A DNA stretch of 64,000 nt. It comes from Pseudomonas oryzihabitans (GTDB lineage: Bacteria > Pseudomonadota > Gammaproteobacteria > Pseudomonadales > Pseudomonadaceae). Position numbers and translations under genes: made by a program. The notes beneath the pieces were generated by a model, which saw nothing but the letters and a program-made list of their open reading frames with translations, was not told the origin of the DNA and did not search any database. Position 1 is the first letter of the stretch. Each line of letters begins with the position of its first letter. The stretch covers positions 186,001-250,000 of the forward strand of contig NZ_CP017024.1 in assembly GCF_014522265.1 (NCBI RefSeq), written 5' to 3'. This document shows, piece by piece, positions 17,899-27,485 of this stretch.

Positions 17899-20800
17899 AT
17901 GAGCGTGGATGTCGAACTGGTGCTGGCCGGCAAGATCGGCTTCGCGGCGCACCAGAACGCGGTGCCCGTGCTGCGCGAATTGCGCCTCACCCACAGTGGC
18001 CAGGAAGCCCTCGCCGACCTCAGTCTGACGGTCACGGCCGAGCCGGCCTTCGTGGTCCCGCGCACCTGGCACCTGGAGCGCCTCGATCCCCAGGGCACCC
18101 TCTACCTCGATGATCGCGACCTCGAATTCGACGCCGCGCTGCTTGGCAGCCTGCAGGAGAGCCTGGTCGCCCAGCTGACCTTCACGGTGCGCCAGGGCGA
18201 GACGATCCTGCAGACGCGGCGCTATCCGGTCGAGTTGCTGGCACGCAACCAATGGGGTGGCGTGGACAGCATGCCGGAACTGGCGGCGGCCTTCGTCATG
18301 CCCAATGATCCGGCGGTGGATCGCCTGCTGGGCGCAGCCGCCGAGGTCTTGCGTCGCGCCGGCAAGTCCACGGCGCTGGACGGGTACGAGAGCGGCTCGC
18401 GGCGGCGCGTCTGGGAACTGGGCTCGGCGCTCTGGTCGGCGCTGTGCGGTCTGCAGCTGACCTATGCGGTGCCGCCCGCCAGCTTCGAGCGCCAGGGCCA
18501 GAAGATCCGCACGCCAGGCAGCATCCTCGACGGTGGCCTGGCCACCTGCCTGGATCTCGCCCTGCTCGCGTGCGCGGCGCTGGAACAGGCCGGCCTCAAT
18601 CCACTGCTGGTCATCACCCGCGGCCATGCCTTCGCCGGGGTCTGGCTGCAACCCCAGGAATTCGCCCAGCTGCTCACCGACGACGCCGAGCCGGTGCGCA
18701 AGCGGGTGGCGCTCAAGGACCTGCTGGTCTTCGAGACCACCCAGGCCACCGCTTCGCCGCCGCCGTCCTTCAGTCAGGCCATGCAACTGGCCGAGCGGCA
18801 GCTGGACGACGAGACCTTCGTACTGGCCCTGGACGTCCGCCGTGCCCGCCTGCAACGCATCCGCCCGCTGGCGGTGCCCGGCCAGCCGGCCAGCAACGCG
18901 GACGGTCTGCTGCTGCCGGGCGAGACCCTGGAAGAGGCCCCGCCGCTGCCGGCCTTCGACGTGGACGTCGAGGCGGCGCCGACCACCCCGGTCGGGCGCC
19001 TGGCGCTGTGGCAGCGCAAGCTGCTCGACCTCACCACCCGCAATCGCCTGCTGCACGTGCCGGACAACGCCCGCAGCGTGCCCCTGCTCTGCCCCGAGCC
19101 GGCCGCGCTGGAAGATCGCCTGGCCGAGGGCCGCGCGCTGCGCCTGGTGCCGCTGCCAGACCTGGCGGTGAGCGGCCGCGACGCCGTGCTGCACGAGGCC
19201 CGCGAACACGAGAATCTCGACGACGAATACGCCCGCGGCGCCCTGGCCCGCGGCGAGGTGGTCGCCCCCCTGGATGCGACCAGGCTGGACGCGGCGCTGG
19301 TGGAACTCTATCGCCGCGCCCGCAGCGATCTCGACGAGGGCGGCGCCAACACCCTCTACCTGGCGCTGGGCTTCCTGCGCTGGAAAAAGGCCGCCGACGA
19401 TCCCAAGCACTACCGCGCGCCGCTGATCCTGCTGCCGGTGCGCCTGGAACGGCAGAGCGCCGCCAGCGGCATTACCCTGCACCTGTTCGAGGACGAGCCG
19501 CGCTTCAACCTGACCCTGCTGGAGCTCCTGCGCCACGACTTCGACCTGGACATCCCCGGGCTTGACGGCCCGCTGCCCGGCGATGGCAACGGCATCGACG
19601 TGGACGGCATCTGGACCAGGGTGCGGCGTGCGGTGCGCGACCTGCCCGGCTTCGAGGTCAGCAGCGAATTGCTGCTGGGCCAGTTCTCCTTCGCCAAGTA
19701 CCTGATGTGGAAGGACCTCACCGAACGCAGCGACCAGCTGCTGGAAAGCCCGCTGGTGCGCCACCTGCTGGAACGTACCGCGGAATCCGGCGCCTACCTG
19801 GGCGGCGGCAGCTTTCCCCGCGAGCGCGAGCTGGATCGCCAGGTCACCCCGGCCGAACTCTTCACCCCGCTGCCGGCGGATTCCTCGCAGCTGGCGGCGG
19901 TGCTGGCCTCGGCCGGTGGCCAGGATTTCGTGCTAGACGGCCCACCCGGCACCGGCAAGTCCCAGACCATCGCCAATATGATCGCCCACAACCTGGCGCT
20001 GGGTCGGCGGGTGCTGTTCGTCGCCGAGAAGCGCGCGGCGCTGGACGTGGTGTATCGCCGCCTGGAGGCCCAGGGGCTTGGCGAGTTCTGCCTGGAACTG
20101 CATTCGAGCAAGGCCTCCAAGGCCGAGGTGCTCAAGCAGCTGGAGCGCGCCTGGGATACCCGCGACGGCCTCGACGAAGAGGAATGGCTGGTCGAGGCCG
20201 CCGAGGTGGAACGCCTGCGCGATCGCCTCAATGCCGTGGTCGAGCGCCTGCACCGGCGCTGGCCCAACGGCCTGACCCTGCAACAGAGCATCGGTCGGGT
20301 ACTGCGCGACGCCGCCCCCGATACCCCGCGCCTCGCCTGGTCCCAGGCCGACGCCCACGACGCCGAGGGCCTGGCCGAGTTGCGCAACGCCGTGCGGCGC
20401 CTGGCCCTGCACGCCGAGACCGGCCGCAGCCTGGCGGCGGATTTCGCGCTCTTGCCGGCCCATCCCTGGTCCAACGCCTGGCAGGATGCCCTGGTCAGCG
20501 CCGCCGAACGGCTGCGCGACACCCAACAGGCATTGCAGCAGGCGCGGCAACGCCTGCGCGATGTCCTCGGTCTGCCACTGGCGGACCAGGTGGCACCCCG
20601 TCGCCTGCTGGACTTCGCCGAGTTGCTGCAGAACGCCGCTGGCCAGGACCTGGCCTTCGCCTTCGGGCCTGGCGCTGCCGAGCGTCAGCGCCAGCTGGGG
20701 CGCGCCCTGGAGGTGCTGCGCGACTACCAGATGCTGGAGCGCGAGCTGTCGGTACCCTATGCCGCCGAAGCCTGTCGCCGTGTCGCCCTGACCCAGCTGG

Positions 20801-23037
20801 AAACCGCCTGGGACGCCGCCGGGCAGCGCTTCTGGATCTTCGCCAGCCGCGCCCAGCGACAGGTCACCCAGGATCTCGCCCGCCAGGGCGAAACCCAGGG
20901 TCAGCCCGATGTGGCTGCCGATCTGCCGCGGCTGCGGCGTCAGCGCACCCTGCTCACCGAACTGGACGAGTTGACGCCCACCCTGGCCGGCATCAGTGGC
21001 TGGCAGGGTGTCACCAGCGATCTCGACGCCCTGCTCGCGCGCCGCGTCCTGGCGGAAAGACTGAGCGCGGCGCTGCCGACCCTGGCGGAAACGCCCGAGC
21101 AGCTGCTGGCCCTGCGCCAGGCGGCAGCGCGCCGGTTGCAGCATCCCGAGGATCAGCCGGTGGACACCACCCTGGCCCCGGCCAGCGGCGCCTTCGCCGA
21201 GGCCCTCGACGCGGCCGAAGCCGCCCGCCAGGCATTCGCCACTCAGGCGGGATTGGCCGGTGACACCGCTGCCGCCGAGCTGGTGCGTACCGCTGCCGCG
21301 CTGCTGCGTCAGCCGGGTCGGCTCAAGGCCTGGTGCGACTGGCAGCGGGTCCGCGAAGAAGCCGATGCCCTCGGCCTGGCAACACTGATCGCGCGCGCCA
21401 CGGCCGCTTCGGTCGAGGACCTGGCAGCCCTGTTCGAGACCGCCTATGCCCGCTGGTTCGCCGCCACCGCGCTGGACGCCGAGCCGCTGCTGCGCGATTT
21501 CGTCCCGGCCGAGCACGAGAGCGATATCCAGGCCTATCGCCGGCTGGACGATCGCCTGCAGACCCTGGCCGTGCGCCATATCCGCGCCCTGCTCTGCCAC
21601 GGCCTGCCAGCGAAGAACGACGCGGCGCGTCAGGGCGGCGGCTTCGCCGTGCTCAAGCACGAACTGCAGAAGCAGCGCCGACACAAGCCGCTGCGCCAGC
21701 TGGCCCTGGAAATGGGCGACGCCCTGGCGCGACTGGCGCCCTGCATGCTGATGAGTCCGCTGTCCATCGCCCAGTACCTGCCGCCGGACGGTGGTCTGTT
21801 CGACCTGGTGATCTTCGACGAAGCCTCGCAGATCGCGCCCTGGGACGCGGTGGGTGCCATCGCCCGCGGCGTGCAGGTGGTGATCGCCGGCGACCCCCGG
21901 CAGATGCCGCCAACGCGCTTCTTCGACCGCGCCGCCGGCGAGGACGACACCGCCGAGGACCTGGAAAGCATCCTCGACGAATGCCTGGGCGCCGGCATCT
22001 ACAGCCACAGTCTCAACTGGCACTACCGCAGTCGCCACGAGAGCCTGATCGCCTTTTCCAACCACCACTACTACGACGGCAAGCTCATCACCTTTCCTGC
22101 ACCGGAGATCCGTCCGAGCGCGGTGGAATGGCGGCGGGTGGACGGCGTCTACGCCAAGGGCAAGGGCCGCCACAATGCCATCGAGGCCCAGGCCATGGTC
22201 GCCGAAGCGGTCAAGCGCCTGCTCGATCCGGCCTTTGCCGGCCTCAGCCTGGGCATCATCACCCTCAACAGCGAACAGCAGCGGCTGGTCACCGACCTGC
22301 TCGACCGCGCGCGCCAGCAGCACCCGGAGATCGAGGCGCACTTCGCCGAAGACCTGGCCGAGCCGGTGGTGGTGAAGAACCTGGAAACGGTCCAGGGCGA
22401 CGAGCGCGACCTGATCATGCTCGGCATCGGCTTCGGCCCCACCGAGCCCGGCGCCAATACGATGTCGATGAACTTCGGTCCGCTGAACAAGGACGGTGGC
22501 TGGCGGCGCCTCAACGTCGCCGTGACCCGGGCGCGGCGGGAGATGCTGGTGTTCTCCTCCTTCGATCCGGGGCTGATCGACCTCAATCGCACCAATGCCC
22601 GCGCCGTGCGCGATCTCAAGCTGTTCCTGGAATTCGCCCAGCGCGGCCCCCAGGCCCTGGCGGCGGCGGTCAAGGGTTCACTGGGTGGGCACGACTCGCC
22701 CTTCGAGGAAGCCGTGGCCCAGGCGCTGCAGGCCAAGGGCTGGCAGGTGGTGCCGCAGATCGGCGTGTCGCGTTTCCGCATCGACCTGGGCATCGTCCAT
22801 CCCGACCGCCCGGGCGACTACCTGGTCGGTATCGAATGCGACGGCGCCACCTACCACAGCGCCGCCACCGCCCGTGACCGCGACAAGACCCGCAGCGCCA
22901 TCCTCCAGGGCCTCGGCTGGACGCTCCTGCGCGTCTGGTCCACCGAATGGTGGATCGACCGCGCGGGCGCGACCGAACGATTGCATGGGGAGATCGAGCG
23001 GCTGCTGGAGGCGTCGCGGACGAAGGGTTTAGGGTGA
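17899..23037 (+). CDS. Giant transglutaminase-like/DUF4011/SF1 helicase/PD-(D/E)xK nuclease protein
   Basis: 1712 residues, one gene. Regions: N-terminal beta-rich part (~1-120); transglutaminase-like papain fold with Cys217 (ATCLDLAL) and His243 (RGHAFAGVWL); DUF4011 from ~367 (RLALWQRKLLDLTTRNRLLHV); SF1 helicase core with Walker A GPPGTGKS at 681-688, a long helical insertion (~720-1250), Walker B FDEASQ at ~1306, motif WHYRSRHESL ~1373, VQGDERD ~1498 and LNVAVTRAR ~1538; and a C-terminal REase_MTES_1575/Vsr-like nuclease with Glu1603/1604, Asp1629 (FRIDLGI) and Glu1646-Cys-Asp1648. All catalytic positions are intact. Homologues of this architecture are listed among single-gene antiphage candidates (I recall the name Hhe; unverified). 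It stands alone between a sensor kinase gene and a repeat cluster, with host-like GC. Confidence 0.9.
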   Translation: MSVDVELVLAGKIGFAAHQNAVPVLRELRLTHSGQEALADLSLTVTAEPAFVVPRTWHLERLDPQGTLYLDDRDLEFDAALLGSLQESLVAQLTFTVRQGETILQTRRYPVELLARNQWGGVDSMPELAAAFVMPNDPAVDRLLGAAAEVLRRAGKSTALDGYESGSRRRVWELGSALWSALCGLQLTYAVPPASFERQGQKIRTPGSILDGGLATCLDLALLACAALEQAGLNPLLVITRGHAFAGVWLQPQEFAQLLTDDAEPVRKRVALKDLLVFETTQATASPPPSFSQAMQLAERQLDDETFVLALDVRRARLQRIRPLAVPGQPASNADGLLLPGETLEEAPPLPAFDVDVEAAPTTPVGRLALWQRKLLDLTTRNRLLHVPDNARSVPLLCPEPAALEDRLAEGRALRLVPLPDLAVSGRDAVLHEAREHENLDDEYARGALARGEVVAPLDATRLDAALVELYRRARSDLDEGGANTLYLALGFLRWKKAADDPKHYRAPLILLPVRLERQSAASGITLHLFEDEPRFNLTLLELLRHDFDLDIPGLDGPLPGDGNGIDVDGIWTRVRRAVRDLPGFEVSSELLLGQFSFAKYLMWKDLTERSDQLLESPLVRHLLERTAESGAYLGGGSFPRERELDRQVTPAELFTPLPADSSQLAAVLASAGGQDFVLDGPPGTGKSQTIANMIAHNLALGRRVLFVAEKRAALDVVYRRLEAQGLGEFCLELHSSKASKAEVLKQLERAWDTRDGLDEEEWLVEAAEVERLRDRLNAVVERLHRRWPNGLTLQQSIGRVLRDAAPDTPRLAWSQADAHDAEGLAELRNAVRRLALHAETGRSLAADFALLPAHPWSNAWQDALVSAAERLRDTQQALQQARQRLRDVLGLPLADQVAPRRLLDFAELLQNAAGQDLAFAFGPGAAERQRQLGRALEVLRDYQMLERELSVPYAAEACRRVALTQLETAWDAAGQRFWIFASRAQRQVTQDLARQGETQGQPDVAADLPRLRRQRTLLTELDELTPTLAGISGWQGVTSDLDALLARRVLAERLSAALPTLAETPEQLLALRQAAARRLQHPEDQPVDTTLAPASGAFAEALDAAEAARQAFATQAGLAGDTAAAELVRTAAALLRQPGRLKAWCDWQRVREEADALGLATLIARATAASVEDLAALFETAYARWFAATALDAEPLLRDFVPAEHESDIQAYRRLDDRLQTLAVRHIRALLCHGLPAKNDAARQGGGFAVLKHELQKQRRHKPLRQLALEMGDALARLAPCMLMSPLSIAQYLPPDGGLFDLVIFDEASQIAPWDAVGAIARGVQVVIAGDPRQMPPTRFFDRAAGEDDTAEDLESILDECLGAGIYSHSLNWHYRSRHESLIAFSNHHYYDGKLITFPAPEIRPSAVEWRRVDGVYAKGKGRHNAIEAQAMVAEAVKRLLDPAFAGLSLGIITLNSEQQRLVTDLLDRARQQHPEIEAHFAEDLAEPVVVKNLETVQGDERDLIMLGIGFGPTEPGANTMSMNFGPLNKDGGWRRLNVAVTRARREMLVFSSFDPGLIDLNRTNARAVRDLKLFLEFAQRGPQALAAAVKGSLGGHDSPFEEAVAQALQAKGWQVVPQIGVSRFRIDLGIVHPDRPGDYLVGIECDGATYHSAATARDRDKTRSAILQGLGWTLLRVWSTEWWIDRAGATERLHGEIERLLEASRTKGLG

Positions 23038-23039
23038 GG

Positions 23040-23705
23040 TCTGTTGGGCTTCGCTGCGCTCAACCCAACCTACCAGGCCCACACCCGTAGGTTGGGTTGA
23101 GGCGGCCTTATCGCCGAAGCCCAACGATCCGCGCTCGACCCTGGCGCCGTTGGTGGGGGCAACCCTCACCCCAGCCCTCTCCCGGAGGGAGAGGGGGCGA
23201 TTGGGTCCGGCGCAGGTGGTGGCTTGCCCCCTGGTATCACGCTGCCAGGGCGTCCGTAGCGTGGAAAACCGCGCCGCGTTTTCCACTGATCAACGCACCT
23301 GAACGTGGATAAGGCTGCGCCGTTATCGACTCTACGCGACTACCCCCTCTCCCCTTGGGAGAGGGCTGGAGTGAGGGTATCCCGGACATGCCGATGGCCA
23401 AAGGACTGTTGGGCTTCGCTGCGCTCAACCAACCTACGAGATACCTGCTCACACCGAACTAACCCCCCTCTCCCCTTGGGAGAGGGCTGGAGTGAGGGTA
23501 TCCCGGACATGCCGATGGCCAATGGACTGTTGGGCTTCGCTGCGCTCAACCCAACCTACCAGGCACCTGCTCACACCGAACTACCCCCTCTCCCCTTGGG
23601 AGAGGGCTGGGGTGAGGGCATTCCCGGGCATGCCGATGGCCAATGGACTGTTCGGCTTCGCGACGCTCAACCCAACCTAAAAGGCCCAACCTACGGAGCG
23701 CGATC
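23040..23705. repeat. Intergenic palindrome cluster with a 3 x 121-bp tandem array
   Basis: 666 bp without a gene between the helicase-nuclease and OprD. 23043-23131: large foldback built from two oppositely oriented TGGGCTTCG...CCAACCTAC modules. 23175-23195: CCCTCTCCC / GGGAGAGGG hairpin. 23261-23286: 26-bp GTGGAAAAC / GTTTTCCAC palindrome. 23305-23330: related GTGGATAAGG palindrome. 23341-23461, 23462-23581 and 23582-23700: three tandem copies of a ~121-bp unit, each made of the CCCTCTCCC hairpin, a spacer containing GGACATGCCGATGGCCAA and the TGGGCTTCG module. The third copy is more diverged. The short ORFs here are products of the repeats. Confidence 0.88.
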
Positions 23706-23707
23706 AA

Positions 23708-25063
23708 TTACAGGATATTCAGCGGGTACTCGGTGATCAGCCGGGTCTCGGCCACGGTGCCGCCGGTGCTCTGGCTGCCGGAATGCCAGGCCTGGCGCAG
23801 GCGGAAGCTCAAGTCCTTGGCCGGGCCGTTCTGCAGCACGTACTTGGCCTCCAGATCGGTCTCGTGTTCCTTGTCGCCGTCGCCATAGAGGCCGGCATAG
23901 GCCGAATCGGCGGCCACGTGGCTGCCGTCGATGCCGCTGCCGCGGGTATGCCGCACCATCAGGCTCAGGCCCGGCACGCCGTAGCTTTCCATGTCCAGGT
24001 CATAGCGGGCCTGCCAGCTGCGCTCGCCCGGACCGTTGAAGTCGGAGAACTGCATCGAGTTGCCGAGCAGGATGGAGTCACCGAAGGACCCCGGCACCGG
24101 CGCGCCGAAGACCGCGTAGTCGAAAGGCTGGTCGCCATGGATACGCTGGTGGATCAGGGTGAAGGTGTGGGCGCCGGTCTGGAAGGCGGCGGCCAGCGAG
24201 CCGGCGGTGTTGGCGATGCTGCCGGCCTTGGCGCTGCCGGCGTCCAGGGTGCGATAGAGGTTGGCGTCGAAGGTCAGGCTCTGCTCGGCCGCCAGCGGTA
24301 CAACATAGTTGAGGTTGCCGTAGTACTGGTCCCAGACGTCTTCGAAGTGCCCGGCGTAGAGCGAGGCGCTGAGGTGATCGCTGAACTTGTAGACGCCCCC
24401 GGCATAGCTGGCCGAGGCCGCCTCGACACCCGCGTAGCCGGCGAAGATGCCACCGTCCGAGCCAGTGGTGCGCGGCGCCGTGGCGGCGGTGAAGTGACCA
24501 CCTTCGAGCATCAGATGATCGACTTCCTGACTCACCAGGCTCCAGCCACGGGCGGTCTGGGGAAACAGCCAGTTGCCGCCCGCCGCCAGCACCGGCGCTG
24601 TGGGTTGCTGGTCACCGTACTTGAGCACGGTGTTGGAGACGCGCAGCTTGACCGCCGCCCCGCCCTTGCTGAATTCGCTGCGCTGGCTGCCGTCGCCGTC
24701 CACCGGCATGTTCGGGGTATTGGCGTGGCCATCACCGCCATCCAGCTTGAGGCCCAGGTAGCCATAGGCATCCACGCCCACGCCCACGGTGCCCTGGGTG
24801 AAGCCCGAGGTGTAATTGAGCAGGAAGGCCTGGGTCCAGCTGCGCGGATCGCGACTGTTGCGCGCGGCGGCGCCATGACCGTCGCCTTCGTTCTGGCGCA
24901 GGTAGTAGTAGTTGCGCAGCAGCAGGGTCAGGTCACCGTCTTCGACGAAGCCCTTGGCATCGGACTGCTGACTGGCCAGGGCGGCGCCGCTGAGGAGCAG
25001 GCCGGGCACGCCGAGCAGCCAGGTACGCCGACGGGCAAGGGGGGAAAACAGCGATAGCTTCAT
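23708..25063 (-). CDS. OprD-family outer-membrane porin
   Basis: 451 residues with a signal peptide (ends about GAALAS). Mature start SDAKGFVEDGDLTLLLRNYYY, then SWTQAFLLNYTSGFTQGTVGVGVDAYG and GNWLFPQTARGW are the OprD/OpdP-family landmarks; the C-terminus alternates as expected for an 18-strand barrel and ends in a hydrophobic LNIL rather than Phe. These porins take up basic amino acids, peptides or aromatic acids; the substrate class is not readable. It lies alone, with the repeat cluster immediately 3'. Confidence 0.9.
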   Translation of the reverse strand: MKLSLFSPLARRRTWLLGVPGLLLSGAALASQQSDAKGFVEDGDLTLLLRNYYYLRQNEGDGHGAAARNSRDPRSWTQAFLLNYTSGFTQGTVGVGVDAYGYLGLKLDGGDGHANTPNMPVDGDGSQRSEFSKGGAAVKLRVSNTVLKYGDQQPTAPVLAAGGNWLFPQTARGWSLVSQEVDHLMLEGGHFTAATAPRTTGSDGGIFAGYAGVEAASASYAGGVYKFSDHLSASLYAGHFEDVWDQYYGNLNYVVPLAAEQSLTFDANLYRTLDAGSAKAGSIANTAGSLAAAFQTGAHTFTLIHQRIHGDQPFDYAVFGAPVPGSFGDSILLGNSMQFSDFNGPGERSWQARYDLDMESYGVPGLSLMVRHTRGSGIDGSHVAADSAYAGLYGDGDKEHETDLEAKYVLQNGPAKDLSFRLRQAWHSGSQSTGGTVAETRLITEYPLNIL

Positions 25064-25216
25064 GGGCGGTTCACTCGGGGATCTCGGTGGGAATCGTTAG
25101 GTCGCGAACGAGTTTGCCAGCTAGCGCCGGCGCATACCACTTCGCTGACCGTGGTCATCGTCCGGTCACCTTCCTGTGCTGCGCTGACGGTTCGTCCTCT
25201 GCGCCCGAGATAACTC

Positions 25217-26155
25217 ATGCCCAGCCAGCCCTTTGCCGTCGATCTCGCCTATCGCCCGCGCCTCGCCGACCTGCGTCCCCTGTTGCCGGCGCAACCCGCC
25301 GGTTTGAGAAGCACCGAGCCGCGCATCACCCCCGCCGCCAGCCTGGCGGATCGCCAGGGTTACCAGGCCGACTTCCTGGGCGCCTTCCAGGTCCCCTGGC
25401 CCCGTCCGAGCGCGGCCCTGGCCGGCGACGTCTATCCGCTGCCCGCCTCCGGCGATCGCCTGGACTACACCCACTTCTCGGTCACGCTCTCGCGCAGCCG
25501 GCGAATGGCGCTCTGGGTCGGCGTCAATATCGACGGCGACCAGCACGTCGAGGTGCCCCGTAGCCGCGATGCCTGGGCCTACGACGGCCGGGTGCCGCTA
25601 GAGGCTCAGCTCGGCGAGGCGCTCTATGCCGACAACCTGCTCGACCGCGGCCACCTGGTGCGCCGCCAGGACCCCAACTGGGGCGCCGCCGCCACCCAGG
25701 CCAACCGCGACACCTTCCACTTCACCAACTGCGCACCACAGATGGCCGCCTTCAACCAGCGGACCTGGCTGGAGCTGGAGGACTATCTGCTCGAAAACAC
25801 CCAGCGCTGGCAGGCGTGCATCACCGTCTTCAGCGGCCCGGTCCTGCGCGCGGATGACCGCTCCTACCGCGAGGCCCGGATTCCCGAGGCCTTCTGGAAG
25901 GTGGTGGCCTTTCTCGGTGACGACGGCAAGCCCTCCGCCAGCGCCTATCTGATCGACCAGCGCCGCGAACTCGACGAGCTGTCCATCACCTTCGGCCGCC
26001 TGCGCACCTATCAATGCAGCGTCCTGCGTATCGAGCAACTGACCGGCATCGACTTCGGCCCGCTGCGCGACCACGACGGCTTTTCCAATGAAGAGCGGGC
26101 CACCGGCAGCCCCGTCGAGCGGGCCATTTTCGGTCCTACCGACATCCTGCTCTAA
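25217..26155 (+). CDS. DNA/RNA non-specific endonuclease (NUC1 family)
   Basis: 312 residues. The catalytic motif is LDRGHLVRRQDPNWG (DRGH, His general base), followed by NRDTFHFTNCAPQMAAFNQRTWLELEDYLL with the metal-binding Asn of the family (N-C-A-P-Q-x-x-x-F-N). IFSGPV-like strand VFSGPVLRADD is also typical. There is no signal peptide or membrane helix at the N-terminus, unlike secreted Serratia-type nucleases, so it would stay in the cell or leave by another route. No immunity or toxin-delivery gene is beside it. Stop codon abuts the dispersed foldback element copy B. Confidence 0.88.
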   Translation: MPSQPFAVDLAYRPRLADLRPLLPAQPAGLRSTEPRITPAASLADRQGYQADFLGAFQVPWPRPSAALAGDVYPLPASGDRLDYTHFSVTLSRSRRMALWVGVNIDGDQHVEVPRSRDAWAYDGRVPLEAQLGEALYADNLLDRGHLVRRQDPNWGAAATQANRDTFHFTNCAPQMAAFNQRTWLELEDYLLENTQRWQACITVFSGPVLRADDRSYREARIPEAFWKVVAFLGDDGKPSASAYLIDQRRELDELSITFGRLRTYQCSVLRIEQLTGIDFGPLRDHDGFSNEERATGSPVERAIFGPTDILL

Positions 26156-26296
26156 GGCTTGTCTGTAAAGTCGCCGAGCGAAGGTCAGGCAAGGCAAAAA
26201 TCCGTGAGGAAGCGGAGTTTACGAATGGTAAATGAGCATTCCGAACGGATTTTTAACGCCGCATGACCAAGCGCAGGCACTTTTCAGACAAAGCCT
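26155..26296. repeat. Dispersed foldback element, copy B
   Basis: 142 bp filling exactly the gap between the stop codons of the nuclease and the convergent MFS gene. Outer arms AGGCTT-GTCTG and CAGAC-AAAGCCT pair, and the complementarity continues inward to AAAAATCCG / CGGATTTTT; the core is TGAGGAAGCGGAGTTTACG..GGTAAATGAGCATTCCGAA. Likely serves as a two-way terminator here. Confidence 0.85.
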
Positions 26297-27476
26297 ATCC
26301 CGGCTGCACGCAGGCGCGCGGCAGGCTGTTGCGCACGCCCAGCGCCGCCAGCAGGATCACCCCGCCCAGATAGAGTTCGGCGGCGCCGGCCAGGCCCAGC
26401 AGCGGCACCAGGGCGCTGACCGCCAGGGCGGGCAGGCAGAACGCCAGGTAACTGAGCACATAGAAGGCGGCCAGCAACCCGGCGCGCTGGGTCGGTTCGG
26501 CCAGCGGCAGCAGACTGCGGGTGGCGCCGAGAAAACCGCTGCCAAAGCCGACGCCGGTCACCAGGGTACCCAGGGCGAAGAAACCCAGCTGACCGCTGGC
26601 CACCGCCAACCAGAGCACGGCCGGACCGGCCACCAGGGTGACCGCGCCCAGGCGCAGCAGGCGCATGGGCGGCCAGCCACGCAGGCCGTGCAGACAGGCC
26701 GCACCGGTGAGCGTCAGACCGGCCACCACCACCCCGCCGACCAGGATCGACGTCGTACCGGTCGCCGCCTTGACCAGCCCCGGCATCAACGACAGATAAA
26801 AGCCGCCCACCGCCCAGACCGCCAGTTCCAGCGGCAATACCCGCCAGAGCATGACGCGAGCCTGGGGCGGCACCGCCAGCTGGGGACGCAAGGCGGCGAG
26901 CAGGCCCGGCCGGCGCGGTACGCGATCGGGCAGGCGCAGCAGCGCCAGGCCCTGCAACACGAACAGCAGCAGGAACAGCCGATAGACCAGTTGCAGCGGC
27001 GCCGGCGCGAATTCCACCAGCAGACCGCAACCCAGCGCGCCGACCGCCATGCCGAGCAGGGGCGTCAGGCTGTTCAACGAGGGGCCGCGCTCGGCATCCA
27101 CGTCCAGCAGCGCCGCACCCAGGGCACTGGTGGCGATCCCGGTCGCCAGGCCCTGCAGGGCGCGGGCAAGGACCAGATCAGCCAGACCGTGGGCCTGATG
27201 GAACAGCAGCATGGAGCCCGCTTCCAGCACCAGCGCCGCCAGGATCACCGGCTGGCGCCCTAGGTGATCGGACAGCCGCCCGCCCACCAGCAAGGCGGCC
27301 AGCAGGGCAAAGGCATAGACGGCGAACACCAGCGTCAGCCAGAAGGTGGAAAAGTCCCAGGCCTGCTGGTAGCTGGCATAAAGGGGGGTCGGCGCGCTGG
27401 ACGCGGCGAGGAAGGTCAGCAGCACCGAGCCCAGCAGCGCCAGGCGTGCGGAGGAAGAGCCGTTCAGTGAAGACAT
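26295..27476 (-). CDS. MFS transporter (DHA-type drug/sugar efflux)
   Basis: 393 residues with about twelve helices. The motif-A region between helices 2 and 3 reads GGRLSDHLGRQPVIL, and ALQGLATGIATSALGAALLD matches motif C-like efflux features (early TPLYASYQ as in 12-TM exporters). The ATG at 27476 is chosen over one two codons upstream because AAGGTG is correctly spaced. It is divergent from a TetR gene with a palindromic operator between, a standard repressor-exporter pair; the exported compound is unknown. Confidence 0.88.
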   Translation of the reverse strand: MSSLNGSSSARLALLGSVLLTFLAASSAPTPLYASYQQAWDFSTFWLTLVFAVYAFALLAALLVGGRLSDHLGRQPVILAALVLEAGSMLLFHQAHGLADLVLARALQGLATGIATSALGAALLDVDAERGPSLNSLTPLLGMAVGALGCGLLVEFAPAPLQLVYRLFLLLFVLQGLALLRLPDRVPRRPGLLAALRPQLAVPPQARVMLWRVLPLELAVWAVGGFYLSLMPGLVKAATGTTSILVGGVVVAGLTLTGAACLHGLRGWPPMRLLRLGAVTLVAGPAVLWLAVASGQLGFFALGTLVTGVGFGSGFLGATRSLLPLAEPTQRAGLLAAFYVLSYLAFCLPALAVSALVPLLGLAGAAELYLGGVILLAALGVRNSLPRACVQPG

Positions 27477-27485
27477 GCCCACACC

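Noticed and set aside
19933-22341. 802-residue open frame opposite the helicase-nuclease gene
   Set aside because: Antisense shadow; the plus strand carries continuous helicase motifs.
23040-23705. CRISPR array
   Set aside because: Repeats are ~121 bp tandem units without unique spacers, and no cas genes are present.
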